NCBI GenBank assembly: GCA_037441565.1
Contig: JBBIRW010000002.1
Span: 274,273 to 338,272 of the forward strand
Origin: JBBIRW01 sp037441565
Lineage (GTDB): Bacteria; Desulfobacterota; JBBIRW01
Direction: 5' to 3'
Length of the DNA stretch: 64,000 bases
Numbering within the stretch: the stretch's first letter is position 1; every line of letters begins with the position of its first letter. A program made the position numbers and the translations under genes. Positions 26,622 through 35,110 of the stretch are shown in pieces. The notes beneath the pieces were generated by a model. That model searched no databases, was not told where the DNA came from, and was given only the letters and a program-made list of their open reading frames with translations.

Positions 26622-28976
26622 CTAATCCACAGCCTTCTTTACAATTACTTTAAAATACTCACCAACCCTTTCAATTCCAAGCACCTCCTGGCCATCCCTC
26701 TGAAGGCTTACAGGGACATTCCTTATAGGCTCACCATCATCGAGAAGCACGGTCAGAACCTCACCTATGCCCATCTCCTCGAGCTTCAGCCTTACCCTTA
26801 CATAGTTTAATGGGCATTCAACCCCCCTTAAATCCATAAATTGAACCTGTTTCTCCTCCTCTTTAATCTCTTGGAAAGCCTCCTTGAGAGCCTCCTTGAT
26901 GGGAAACTTAAGAGAACTGTCCATCCCCTTGTAGGCCTCAGAAACATCTGCAAGGAGGGATTGTGCGTAATCGAGTTCTTTCTCCCATTCCTCATCTTTG
27001 AGGGGGGACATTTTAAGCTTTACTGCTCTATCATATAGATCCATAAATTTTCCTGAAACAATCCCTTTCTTTACAAATCTTTCAATGAAGGATTTAAATA
27101 CCTCCTCATCTGTCTTTGGTTCTAATCCCTGTGTGATGAGAAGCGCCCTTGAAGAAGAGACCATGGATTGATAGATCCAGTAATCTCTCTTCTCCCTGGT
27201 CTTTGCCCTTTCTAATGCCTTTCCTGCCTCTGCAAGATCCGATTCTATCATCTCAAAAACACCTGCCCCGCATTCTCCAGGCCCCATACCTGCAAGGGAG
27301 AACTCCTCATCACTCCCCCAGTCAAGAAGCAACACCCTGTCACCCACTTCGGTCTCAGGTGGTGCGTATTTCTTTATAAGTTCTTTGATTTTTTTCGTAC
27401 CTCCATTTGATATAAAAGAATGGATGTCACTATTTCCTTCGTGTATGCATAATTTCAGGAGTTCTTCGATAAATAACGGAACCTTTCTTGAAGGGACTAT
27501 GCCATATTTCTCCCCAAACCTTGTCTCACCCTCCTTCACCTTTCCGCCGATCATTACTGCATAGTAGGGAAGCAGTTTACTGCCTATATGCTTTGCCCCT
27601 CCCTGAAGCCCGATAGACCCAATAAGATGCTGACCACAAACATTAGGACAACCACTTATCCTGATGCCGATCTTTTCGCTGGGCATCAACCCATTCCCGT
27701 TAAGCCTATCAAGTATAGCGGATGCCAGAGCCCTTGAATTGCATATGCCGAGATTGCAGGTTGCAGCACCAGGGCAGCTTATAACCCTCCATATCCCCCT
27801 TGTTGTTGTAAATCCGTATCTCTTCATCTCATTCCATAGCTCATAGAGCTCCCCCCTGTGAACCCATCTCAAAACAATATTCTGGTCCTGGGTTGTTCTT
27901 ATAGAGCCTTCTCCGAAATTCCTCACAATACGTGATAGCATTCTAAATTTCTCCGCGGACATATTACCAATAGGAACCGGGACAATAACATAGAAGTATC
28001 CATCCTGTTTCTGCCTTTTAACACAACGATCCATCCATTCCCTGAAATCGGGATCATCAGGAAGCTCATCAAGAGACCTTTCAACAGGATTCCTGAGCAA
28101 AGGAATTTCCCTTGGAGTGAGTCTCTTCTCACCCTCTTTTCTTACAGCCTCAAGCTCTTCTAAATAGATCCTTTTGAATTCTTCTTCACCGAATCTCTCT
28201 ATAACAAATCTGAGTCGCGCCCTGTGTTTGTTTCTTCTATCTCCATATCTGTCAAAAATCCTCACTATAGCCTCAACTGCATATACAATATCTTCATCAG
28301 AGATAAAATCCTCTAAAAGTGTTGCAATCCTCGATCTGTTACCCATCCCGCCTGCAGCATAGAGCCGAAACCCCCTTTTTATATTTCCATCTATATACCT
28401 TGTCTTTGCAATTAGACCTATGTCGTTTACAGTTGAAAATGCACAATCCTCACTGCACCCGGAAAAGGCGATCTTAAACTTCCTCGGAAGATTATAGGAG
28501 CGTGGATCCTTTATAAGATGCTCTGTGAGTGCTATGGCATAAGGGGCAACATCAAATGCCTCCTTATCGCATATCCCTGCATCAGGGCATGCAGTGATAT
28601 TCCTTACTGTATTACCACCTCCACCCTTCGTTGCAAGACCTACCTCTGTAAGCCCCTCCATTACATCGGGGGTGTGCTCAATTCTCACCCCGTGGATCTG
28701 TATATCCTGCCTTGTTGTTATATGCGGGATCCCATTTCCATATTTCTCAGAGAGGTCAGAAATTCGCTCCATCTGTTCGGGTGTAACCCCTCCGGCAGGA
28801 ACCCTGATCCTGACCATATATGTTACCCTGTCCCTCTGACCATATATACCCCTTGAGACCCTGAAGGGCTTAAACCTCTCGGGTGGTATCTCACCTCTCA
28901 GGAATTTTTCAACCTCACTTCTATAAAAGGCTATATCCTCTATTAGTTCCTGCGGTATCCTGTAAAAACCAGCCAT
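26622..28976 (-). CDS. Siroheme sulfite/nitrite reductase fused to a C-terminal TusA domain
   Basis: 784-aa hemoprotein. It has two tandem ferredoxin-like plus 4Fe-4S/siroheme halves, a helical segment (~570-700) and a TusA-like sulfur-carrier domain (FMDLRGVECPLNYVRVRLKL, Cys721) at the end. Each half carries a complete CX5C...CX3C set: C130/C136/C174/C178 and C401/C407/C443/C447. Assimilatory sulfite and nitrite reductases normally keep these ligands in the C-terminal half only. Arginine-rich substrate motifs such as PHITTRQDIQIHG and GSIRTTQDQNIVLRW are present. The fused TusA suggests that the sulfide or persulfide is handed to a carrier. The gene is divergent from a BTAD regulator and a free TusA. 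Sulfite is more likely than nitrite as substrate, by context. Confidence 0.9.
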   Translation of the reverse strand: MAGFYRIPQELIEDIAFYRSEVEKFLRGEIPPERFKPFRVSRGIYGQRDRVTYMVRIRVPAGGVTPEQMERISDLSEKYGNGIPHITTRQDIQIHGVRIEHTPDVMEGLTEVGLATKGGGGNTVRNITACPDAGICDKEAFDVAPYAIALTEHLIKDPRSYNLPRKFKIAFSGCSEDCAFSTVNDIGLIAKTRYIDGNIKRGFRLYAAGGMGNRSRIATLLEDFISDEDIVYAVEAIVRIFDRYGDRRNKHRARLRFVIERFGEEEFKRIYLEELEAVRKEGEKRLTPREIPLLRNPVERSLDELPDDPDFREWMDRCVKRQKQDGYFYVIVPVPIGNMSAEKFRMLSRIVRNFGEGSIRTTQDQNIVLRWVHRGELYELWNEMKRYGFTTTRGIWRVISCPGAATCNLGICNSRALASAILDRLNGNGLMPSEKIGIRISGCPNVCGQHLIGSIGLQGGAKHIGSKLLPYYAVMIGGKVKEGETRFGEKYGIVPSRKVPLFIEELLKLCIHEGNSDIHSFISNGGTKKIKELIKKYAPPETEVGDRVLLLDWGSDEEFSLAGMGPGECGAGVFEMIESDLAEAGKALERAKTREKRDYWIYQSMVSSSRALLITQGLEPKTDEEVFKSFIERFVKKGIVSGKFMDLYDRAVKLKMSPLKDEEWEKELDYAQSLLADVSEAYKGMDSSLKFPIKEALKEAFQEIKEEEKQVQFMDLRGVECPLNYVRVRLKLEEMGIGEVLTVLLDDGEPIRNVPVSLQRDGQEVLGIERVGEYFKVIVKKAVD

Positions 28977-29034
28977 TATTGTAAACCTCCATGATCCGCT
29001 GATAATAAGGTGTTCTTATGCTCCTGATTATTTA

Positions 29035-29055
29035 TTTTTGATAAGTTATCAAAAA
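29035..29055. promoter_or_regulatory. Perfect palindrome in the sulfite-reductase/regulator intergenic region
   Basis: Arms TTTTTGATAA and TTATCAAAAA flank a single central G, giving a perfect 21-bp dyad. It lies 58-79 bp before the sulfite reductase start, where a minus-strand -10 region would fall. A likely operator, possibly for a second regulator; an A+T-rich hairpin is the alternative. Confidence 0.55.
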
Positions 29056-29056
29056 T

Positions 29057-29076
29057 TTCTGACAATGTTCTGACAA
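29057..29076. promoter_or_regulatory. Direct repeat with 11-bp period, candidate BTAD/SARP operator
   Basis: TTCTGACAA occurs at 29057-29065 and again at 29068-29076, an exact 9-base repeat with one helical turn between copies. SARP-type regulators with an OmpR-like winged helix plus BTAD are known to bind direct repeats of this spacing near -35. On the minus strand each copy begins TTGTCA, resembling a -35 box for the sulfite reductase gene. The adjacent regulator is of exactly this family. Confidence 0.6.
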
Positions 29077-29082
29077 AAAATC

Positions 29083-29112
29083 TTGACTTGAATAGTAGGA
29101 ATTTATTATGAT
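29083..29112 (+). promoter_or_regulatory. Promoter of the BTAD regulator-tusA operon
   Basis: TTGACT (29083-29088), an 18-base spacer and TATGAT (29107-29112) lie about 37 bases before the GTG start. The -35 box is just downstream of the direct repeats, so regulator binding there could control its own gene. Confidence 0.6.
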
Positions 29113-29148
29113 ATTTTTCCAAATGAGATTTAAAGGAGGAAAGCGAAG

Positions 29149-29946
29149 GTGACATCAGTAGAAAAGGAAAAACTATGGATTCAAGCACTGGGGACATTTC
29201 TCGTCAGTATTGGTGGAAAGAGGGTGGTTGAATGGAAAAGCAGGAAGGCAGAGGAGATATTCAAACTTCTCCTGCTTAAAAGGGGCAGGCCTGTTCACAA
29301 AGATATTATCGTTGAAACCATATGGCCTGATGTGGAAGTAGATGAAGGGGAATTCAGATTCTATAAGGCGATCTCCCGCCTTTATAGATCTCTTGAACCT
29401 TCAGGAAATGCCAAGAGAAGCTCCTATGTTCAATGCAGGGATGGTGCATACTGGATCGATTTCTCCACCGTGGGCTTTTTCGATGTGCACTGTTTTCAGG
29501 AAACATTAAATAGGGCATCGCTCATCCATGAAAAGGAAGGGCTGGAAAAAGCAGTGCCCATTTACCTGGAGGCGGAAAATCTATACCAGGGAGATCTTTT
29601 CGAAGGAAACATCTACCAACAGTGGATGGAGTCAGAAAGGGAAAGGCTGAAAAAGGATTATATCAAAATCCTGAGCAGGCTATCCATCTTTTACCATGAG
29701 AAAGGTGATTACTGGAAGAGTATTGAGTATTGTCTGAAAAGGATTAATATTGAAAGGTTTAGCTGTGAGGCACATATTCTCCTTATGAAGAATTATGCAC
29801 TAAAAGGTGAAGTATTTGAGGCGATAAGGATATACAGGGAATATGAGCAGACGTTAAAGGAAGAGATGGGTATTGGCCCATCCTTCTCTGTTATCAAAGC
29901 ATATGAGGATATAATAAAAAAATTCCACGAAGGGAAAAGGTCATGA
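29149..29946 (+). CDS. SARP/BTAD-family transcriptional regulator
   Basis: 265-aa regulator: an N-terminal OmpR-like winged helix (LGTFLVSIGGKRVVEWKSRK, AEEIFKLLLLKRGRPVHKD, then IWPDVEVDEG) followed by a bacterial transcriptional activation domain of TPR-like helices (~100-265), with the typical AFEVYERYEQTL-like ending seen here as IRIYREYEQTLKEEMGIGP. There is no NTPase or sensor domain, so it is a short SARP. GTG start with AAAGGAGG nine bases upstream. It overlaps tusA by ATGA. It probably activates the divergent sulfite reductase gene through the intergenic repeats. Such regulators are best known from Actinobacteria, so finding one in a Gram-negative is notable. Confidence 0.85.
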   Translation: MTSVEKEKLWIQALGTFLVSIGGKRVVEWKSRKAEEIFKLLLLKRGRPVHKDIIVETIWPDVEVDEGEFRFYKAISRLYRSLEPSGNAKRSSYVQCRDGAYWIDFSTVGFFDVHCFQETLNRASLIHEKEGLEKAVPIYLEAENLYQGDLFEGNIYQQWMESERERLKKDYIKILSRLSIFYHEKGDYWKSIEYCLKRINIERFSCEAHILLMKNYALKGEVFEAIRIYREYEQTLKEEMGIGPSFSVIKAYEDIIKKFHEGKRS

Positions 29947-30164
29947 AGAGGCTTGACTGTAGGGGATTGAGTTGCCCATTTCCCCTGTTAAAAGTAAGGG
30001 AGAATCTGCTCGAAACGGGCAAGGGTGACATAATAGAAATCCTTGCCGATGACCCGCTTACAAAGATGGATATCCCTTTACTCTGTCAGGAACTTGGCTG
30101 TGAACTTAAGGAGATGGAGGAAGGGGATAACTTTATACGCTTTATCGTCGTAAAGAGGATTTAG
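29943..30164 (+). CDS. tusA: Sulfur carrier protein TusA family
   Basis: 73-aa TusA/SirA/YedF-fold carrier. Seen: LDCRGLSCPFPLLKVRENLL with the CPxP persulfide-carrying Cys. It is translationally coupled (ATGA) to the BTAD regulator and faces the sulfite reductase that ends in a second TusA-like domain. It may pass persulfide to or from that enzyme, or to tRNA or Moco pathways. Family assignment is firm, the partner is inferred. Confidence 0.92.
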   Translation: MKRLDCRGLSCPFPLLKVRENLLETGKGDIIEILADDPLTKMDIPLLCQELGCELKEMEEGDNFIRFIVVKRI

Positions 30165-30573
30165 TCATCATAATAAAGCTTCCAATAAGAAGAGCAGCAA
30201 TTGCTCCATCTATGATAGAAGTTACAATAAAGCCAAAGGCCCTCCTTTCATATAGAAATAGATAAAAGGAAAGTATTGAGCTGGATAGTTTTCCAGAGAC
30301 AAGCGCTATCAGCGGGGGTTTTGCATCTTTTGGTCTTCCCTGAATAAGGAAGCAGAGGATCGTTATCACCAACATATAGGATATGGAAAGCACATACCAT
30401 ATACCTTTTTCCCTTAGATCGAGCTTCTCAAAATCACCTATCGCTGTTCCAATAGTATTGAGGGAGTCAACTATCTGAATGGGAAACAGTACGAAGAGAA
30501 TAGTAGCTACTCCGAATATAAACATCAATATCCTTACGAGTAGAATAAAAAGTTTTTCATTCATAAAGTGCAC
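30142..30573 (-). CDS. Four-helix integral membrane protein
   Basis: 143-aa protein with four predicted membrane helices (ILLVRILMFIFGVATILFVLF, VLSISYMLVITILCFLI, ALVSGKLSSSILSFYLFLY, FGFIVTSIIDGAIAALLIG). No family recognised. Start is GTG at 30573, whose G is shared with the TAG stop of the gene upstream and which has GGAGG ten bases before it; ATG at 30564 is the alternative. Last gene of the GMC/cyclase-like unit, so it may help anchor or supply that pathway. Confidence 0.65.
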   Translation of the reverse strand: MHFMNEKLFILLVRILMFIFGVATILFVLFPIQIVDSLNTIGTAIGDFEKLDLREKGIWYVLSISYMLVITILCFLIQGRPKDAKPPLIALVSGKLSSSILSFYLFLYERRAFGFIVTSIIDGAIAALLIGSFIMMTKSSLRR

Positions 30574-31535
30574 TATCCAGAATCCTCCAGCTCATAAACA
30601 TATTTTATGGATTCCTCCTTCACCCTTGAGCCGTATTCAAAATGGCAAAAGCCCCTTGAGGAAAGGTTATATACACTATTCCATGGAGAAACTACTGAAT
30701 CCCTCCTTTCAACCCTTATGTTACAATCACCAACTTCTGTATGATAACAGTATACATATGTATCATCAACATCATCATAAACTGCACCGATTATATCCTG
30801 ATCCCTGCATCTCAACTCACCGTAAATGCGTGTGTATATCCCTCTTCTCCAGAAATCTATCCTCCCCTTCTTCCATGTGCATCTGTTAAAAAACAGGTCC
30901 CTCATTCTTCCGAATGTCAAGACTTCACCATTGACCTGGATAACGAACAGAAAAGCATTCATCAAAGAATTGGATGAGGCAAACAGGGATCCTGCTATAC
31001 CTTCAACAAAAGCCTCTTCGGAAGATTCAAAGCTGTTGCAATGAAAATATACCCATCCTTTTTCATAACCACTTCCCCATATCGAACCCAGACAACCTTT
31101 TTCATTTTTAAATTCAAAAATCCTTCCACTCAGCTCTATCCTTCCGTTAACCAGGACAGATGGATATGAGATAACCTTTGTTTTTGGAAAAGCATGGGTA
31201 TAAAAGATCTTTGGGAAGTGACGGTATAAAACTGAAACAGGCCTCAATCCAATGCTCCACTTTATACATTTACCTGCGCCATTTATCGAATCATCCATAC
31301 TCAGGGTTTTCATTATGTCCTCTTCCCTTTTACTGTTATCATGGATTACACTTTTTATACCAAAGTTTTCATCAGCACTCTGGGGATTAAAGAGTGAAAA
31401 CCAGAGCTGCTTGTATCTTCTTCCGTCCCTCTTAATAATTGATCCAGATCTTATCCAGAATCCCATACCTGATGGTCTGTGATTAACAAGGAGATAAAAG
31501 AACCGAAAATACCCCTTTTCAGGAGAATCCTTCAA
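30573..31535 (-). CDS. Tocopherol-cyclase/CrtC-like lipocalin-fold protein
   Basis: 320-aa beta-rich protein. Features of the tocopherol cyclase/carotenoid hydratase superfamily: an N-terminal GYFRFFYLLVNHRPSGMGFW, the central GSIWGSGYEKGWVYFHCNSF (tocopherol cyclases have a similar W...W..CN.F block), and a C-terminal GFCHFEYG. It is not close to any characterised member. It overlaps the GMC oxidoreductase by 4 bp and the membrane gene by 1 bp, implying a joint step on a hydrophobic (isoprenoid, sterol or fatty) substrate. Family call is moderate. Confidence 0.55.
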   Translation of the reverse strand: MKDSPEKGYFRFFYLLVNHRPSGMGFWIRSGSIIKRDGRRYKQLWFSLFNPQSADENFGIKSVIHDNSKREEDIMKTLSMDDSINGAGKCIKWSIGLRPVSVLYRHFPKIFYTHAFPKTKVISYPSVLVNGRIELSGRIFEFKNEKGCLGSIWGSGYEKGWVYFHCNSFESSEEAFVEGIAGSLFASSNSLMNAFLFVIQVNGEVLTFGRMRDLFFNRCTWKKGRIDFWRRGIYTRIYGELRCRDQDIIGAVYDDVDDTYVYCYHTEVGDCNIRVERRDSVVSPWNSVYNLSSRGFCHFEYGSRVKEESIKYVYELEDSG

Positions 31536-33505
31536 TTCTGCACACTCCCTTCTTCCGCGATCCTCCTTGCAATCCTCACCGAAAGTGCCATTATTGTCAT
31601 CTGTGGATTGACCCCTGGCGGAGACGGGATCAAGCTTGCATCAGCAACATATAGATTTTCAAATCCATGAACCTTCCCATAACTGTTAGTTACACCATCT
31701 CTGGTTGCTTCTGACATCCTGCATGTTCCCATAGGATGGTATGCAGAGAGGTGAAGATCAGAGGCTCCTATGGATAGATTCCTTATCGATTCTGCCTCTC
31801 TTGGTGACTTTATCACAGGATAAGAAGGGATCATCGTATAGACCTCCCTTGCACCGGAAGCAAAGTAGATCTTTGCAGCAAGGGATATCGCCTCGAGCAC
31901 CTTTCTTGCATCCCTCTTCCTAACGAAATACAAGATTAACGGAAAACCCTTGCCCAGCGGGATCACCCTTCCTGGTGATGAATCACTGATCAGGTAACCA
32001 ACAGATGCGAGATTTCTGTATTTTGAAATAAATTCCATATGCCTCAGACCCGTGTAAGGGGTAACACCTGCATTATAACTCAATCCAGGTGGTGGGAACG
32101 TTGCCTCAAGTATAATACCTTCTTTCATCTTTTCATCAACAAGATAGGATTGCAGAACGCCCTTCCATCCATTGATCTCCTCATCAAATAGTGCCAGAAC
32201 ACCTCCTGCAGGATGTATCCACAGGTTTTTTCCGATATTTTTATTTTTAATTCCACTCCTTGAAAGAAGAACAGGTGTGAGAATTGCTCCTGCACTAATA
32301 ATTACGATCCGTGATCTGATCGTAATCTTCCCCCTCTCTTCCCCTATCGATGGATCAATAATTGTTGCCTCAATACCCTCTACCCTTGAGCCTTTTATAA
32401 TAATCCTCTCTGCCCTGCAGTTTGTTATAATCCTTGCACCTGAGTTTACTGCCGATGGGAGATAGGTAAGATGCATGGAAAGCTTCGCATCAAGGGGGCA
32501 ACCAAAGGCACAAAGTCCGGAGCCATGGCAACCCCTCATCGACCTTCTTATTGGAGCATGACTTAAGCCGAGTGCATCTGCACCCCTTCTCAGCACCATC
32601 CCGTTCATTCCCATGATATCGTCTGTGACAGGGGAAACATTAAGCCTGTTCTCAATCTCTTCGAAAATGGGGGCCATAACATCAGGCTCAACTCCCATTA
32701 TCCCAAACTCCTTACCCCACTTAATCAAAACCTCCTCAGGGGTTCTGAGACATGTTCCTGAATTAACAACCGTTGTTCCACCAACAGCGATACCAAGGGG
32801 AAGAAATATCAATGTATTCCCCCAGGTGTTTGTCATGCCACCTTTCCTGTAAAGAAGCGGTATCCTGTCAATAGGCCTCAGTTTATTGAACTCCTCCCTC
32901 CCCACATATCTCCCCTCTTCTATGATAACTACATTGAACCCCCTGGAGGCCAGCTCATCAGCAACAACAGAGCCTCCTGCACCCGATCCCACAATACATA
33001 CCTCACAGAAAATATCCTCCCCATCCTTTACATCAGGATAGCTAATGAATGGAAGAGGAAACTCATCAGGAAGCGATGTGACTGTTTTCATATAAGGCAT
33101 AGCATCATACCCTATCTCCTTCTGCACAGATCTGTTGCTGCAGTAAAGGATATGGGAAAGTGTTTTGAGCATCCTGTATGGAAGATCAAGTGGAAATCTC
33201 TTTTTATCACAGATCGATAAATATTTCATGGCATCAATTTTATTCATTGATTTAAATGGACACATGAATGTTGAAAAAATCGGGAAGAGATCAAAGAGGC
33301 GAACTGCAAGCCTGATCTTCCTCGATTCTGAAGCCCCGAGCGAAAGGACAAAACGCTCAAAGTCATCCAGTAGATTTATCTCTGAAGGAGCAGGAAGATT
33401 AAAGACACCCCCTGGAATACATTTATCCAGAAATTGGCGAATAACCCTCTTTTCACTATCCATCAGCACAAATTCTATTATCTCAGAATCCCCTGTCTGA
33501 TTCAA
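31532..33505 (-). CDS. GMC-family FAD oxidoreductase (long-chain alcohol oxidase type)
   Basis: 657-aa flavoenzyme. Residues 1-155 are an extra N-terminal helical domain as in fatty alcohol oxidases; then CEVCIVGSGAGGSVVADELA (FAD-binding GxGxxG), GGTTVVNSGTCLRTP, the Cys-rich GCHGSGLCAFGCPLDAK, and the C-terminal HPMGTCRMS with the catalytic His and NLYVADASLIPSPPGVNPQM. Oxidises a hydroxyl on a hydrophobic substrate. Together with the cyclase-like protein and, across the divergent promoter, an aldehyde dehydrogenase, it points to lipid or isoprenoid alcohol metabolism. Confidence 0.9.
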   Translation of the reverse strand: MNQTGDSEIIEFVLMDSEKRVIRQFLDKCIPGGVFNLPAPSEINLLDDFERFVLSLGASESRKIRLAVRLFDLFPIFSTFMCPFKSMNKIDAMKYLSICDKKRFPLDLPYRMLKTLSHILYCSNRSVQKEIGYDAMPYMKTVTSLPDEFPLPFISYPDVKDGEDIFCEVCIVGSGAGGSVVADELASRGFNVVIIEEGRYVGREEFNKLRPIDRIPLLYRKGGMTNTWGNTLIFLPLGIAVGGTTVVNSGTCLRTPEEVLIKWGKEFGIMGVEPDVMAPIFEEIENRLNVSPVTDDIMGMNGMVLRRGADALGLSHAPIRRSMRGCHGSGLCAFGCPLDAKLSMHLTYLPSAVNSGARIITNCRAERIIIKGSRVEGIEATIIDPSIGEERGKITIRSRIVIISAGAILTPVLLSRSGIKNKNIGKNLWIHPAGGVLALFDEEINGWKGVLQSYLVDEKMKEGIILEATFPPPGLSYNAGVTPYTGLRHMEFISKYRNLASVGYLISDSSPGRVIPLGKGFPLILYFVRKRDARKVLEAISLAAKIYFASGAREVYTMIPSYPVIKSPREAESIRNLSIGASDLHLSAYHPMGTCRMSEATRDGVTNSYGKVHGFENLYVADASLIPSPPGVNPQMTIMALSVRIARRIAEEGSVQN

Positions 33506-33569
33506 AAGGGAATTTATAACATACTGTTATACTATACAGCGGAACAGAAAAACCTTATAATTAAAATAT

Positions 33570-35099
33570 ATGGAGGAAAGAAAACCTGACTACATAGTGG
33601 TAAGTGATTTTCATATGGGCGAGGGGCTTAACCTATCAACAGGAAAGTTTTCTCGCCTTGAGGACTTCTTCTTTGACGAAGAATTTTCAAACTTCCTTGA
33701 CTATCTCATAAGGGAGAAGCAAAGAAAGGGGAGGCCCTGGTATCTCATCATAAATGGTGATCTATTCGACTTCCTTCAGATCATATCCCTTCCTGATGAA
33801 AAGGAAGCGTACGAGAGAGGTATAACAATAACGAAAAATACAAGGAAATATGGTCTTGGAACAACCGTTCAGGAAACAAAATGGAAACTTGAAAGGATTA
33901 TAGCTGGACATCCACTCTTCTTTAAAGCACTTGTTAGATTTGTTCTTAACGGAAACATGGTGTTTATCACAAGAGGAAACCACGATGTTGAGCTATGTTA
34001 TCAGGAAGTACAGGAACTATTTTTGAACAAAATGAGGGAAATTTCAGGAAATACCGGTGAAGGTTCTTCAGCAATTGATCATAATATAGTTTTTCTCCCA
34101 TGGTTCTATTACGAGAAGGGGCTTCTTTATGTGGAACACGGAAACCAGTACGACAGAGCAAATTCATTCAGATACTTCCTTAACCCTCTCCTTCCCGAAA
34201 GATTCCTTGGAAAGAAGGAAAAGCAGATAGATCTTCCTGTTGGCTCATTCTTTATAAGATATTTCCTCAATAAGGTGGAAAAGGTAAGTCCCATTGCAGA
34301 CAAGATGAAGAATCCCGGCAGTTATGTCAATTGGGTGCTTAGAAACAGATTTTTTGAATCCTGGGATCTGCTGAAGAGTTATATCCCCTTCTTCCTCAGA
34401 TCACTCAGGATGTACCAGGAATTTACAGAAGATGAGATGAAACACATAAGGGAGGAGCACTTAAGGATCCTTGAGAAGATCAGCATTCATACAGGACTTG
34501 GGGAAAAGATCTTCAGAATCGAATCATTAAAAGAGATTCCCATATCTAAAAACAAACTCAGACTTGCTTTACAGCTTATAAGAAATCCGCTCAAGAAGGC
34601 TACTGCATTTGTTATCTTCGTAATATCCGTTCTTTTTGGATGGGCTGTTTTCTTTACCCATATTACCTCACTAAACATCAGCACCCATTCAAAAGCGTTA
34701 ATACTTGCCTTTATAAATCTCATGATACTGATAGCTGCAATATCACTACTTGTATATTCATTCGGTAGAGGTGCAAGAAAGGGAAGTATACATTCTCTTT
34801 ATTCACCTCAGGGAGACTATTTTCTGAGAAACAGGGTGAAAAGGATCGCTGACATAGTGGATGTAAAATACATAACGATGGGGCATACACATCAGGAAGA
34901 TATCTGGAAGATTCCAGGAAAAGATGTATGGTACTTCAACACAGGAACCTGGATTCCTGTATTCAGTGAGGAGGACAGGGCATTCAGGGATGAAAAGCAG
35001 TTTACCTTTCTAAAGATAGAAGATGGAAGGGCTGAGTTAATGAAATGGGATGACAAGAAGGGTAAACCCGTTAGGATAGTTGTCCTTGAAGATGAATAG
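33570..35099 (+). CDS. Metallophosphoesterase with an inserted two-helix membrane segment
   Basis: 509-aa calcineurin-like phosphoesterase. Ligand motifs: SDFHMGEG, NGDLFDF, RGNHDVEL, VEHGNQYD and GHTHQED, complete. Between the fourth and fifth motif (~residues 345-405) it has two membrane helices (ATAFVIFVISVLFGWAVFF and ALILAFINLMILIAAISLL), an unusual layout that places the catalytic domain next to the membrane. UshA/LpxH-like substrate is possible, but nothing in the sequence decides. Followed by aldehyde dehydrogenase after 11 bp. Confidence 0.85.
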   Translation: MEERKPDYIVVSDFHMGEGLNLSTGKFSRLEDFFFDEEFSNFLDYLIREKQRKGRPWYLIINGDLFDFLQIISLPDEKEAYERGITITKNTRKYGLGTTVQETKWKLERIIAGHPLFFKALVRFVLNGNMVFITRGNHDVELCYQEVQELFLNKMREISGNTGEGSSAIDHNIVFLPWFYYEKGLLYVEHGNQYDRANSFRYFLNPLLPERFLGKKEKQIDLPVGSFFIRYFLNKVEKVSPIADKMKNPGSYVNWVLRNRFFESWDLLKSYIPFFLRSLRMYQEFTEDEMKHIREEHLRILEKISIHTGLGEKIFRIESLKEIPISKNKLRLALQLIRNPLKKATAFVIFVISVLFGWAVFFTHITSLNISTHSKALILAFINLMILIAAISLLVYSFGRGARKGSIHSLYSPQGDYFLRNRVKRIADIVDVKYITMGHTHQEDIWKIPGKDVWYFNTGTWIPVFSEEDRAFRDEKQFTFLKIEDGRAELMKWDDKKGKPVRIVVLEDE

Positions 35100-35110
35100 G
35101 TGTAAAGGAT

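Noticed and set aside
28976..29197. 73-aa minus-strand frame across the sulfite-reductase/regulator promoter region
   Set aside because: Overlaps palindrome, repeats and promoter; no ribosome site; composition typical of noncoding A+T DNA.
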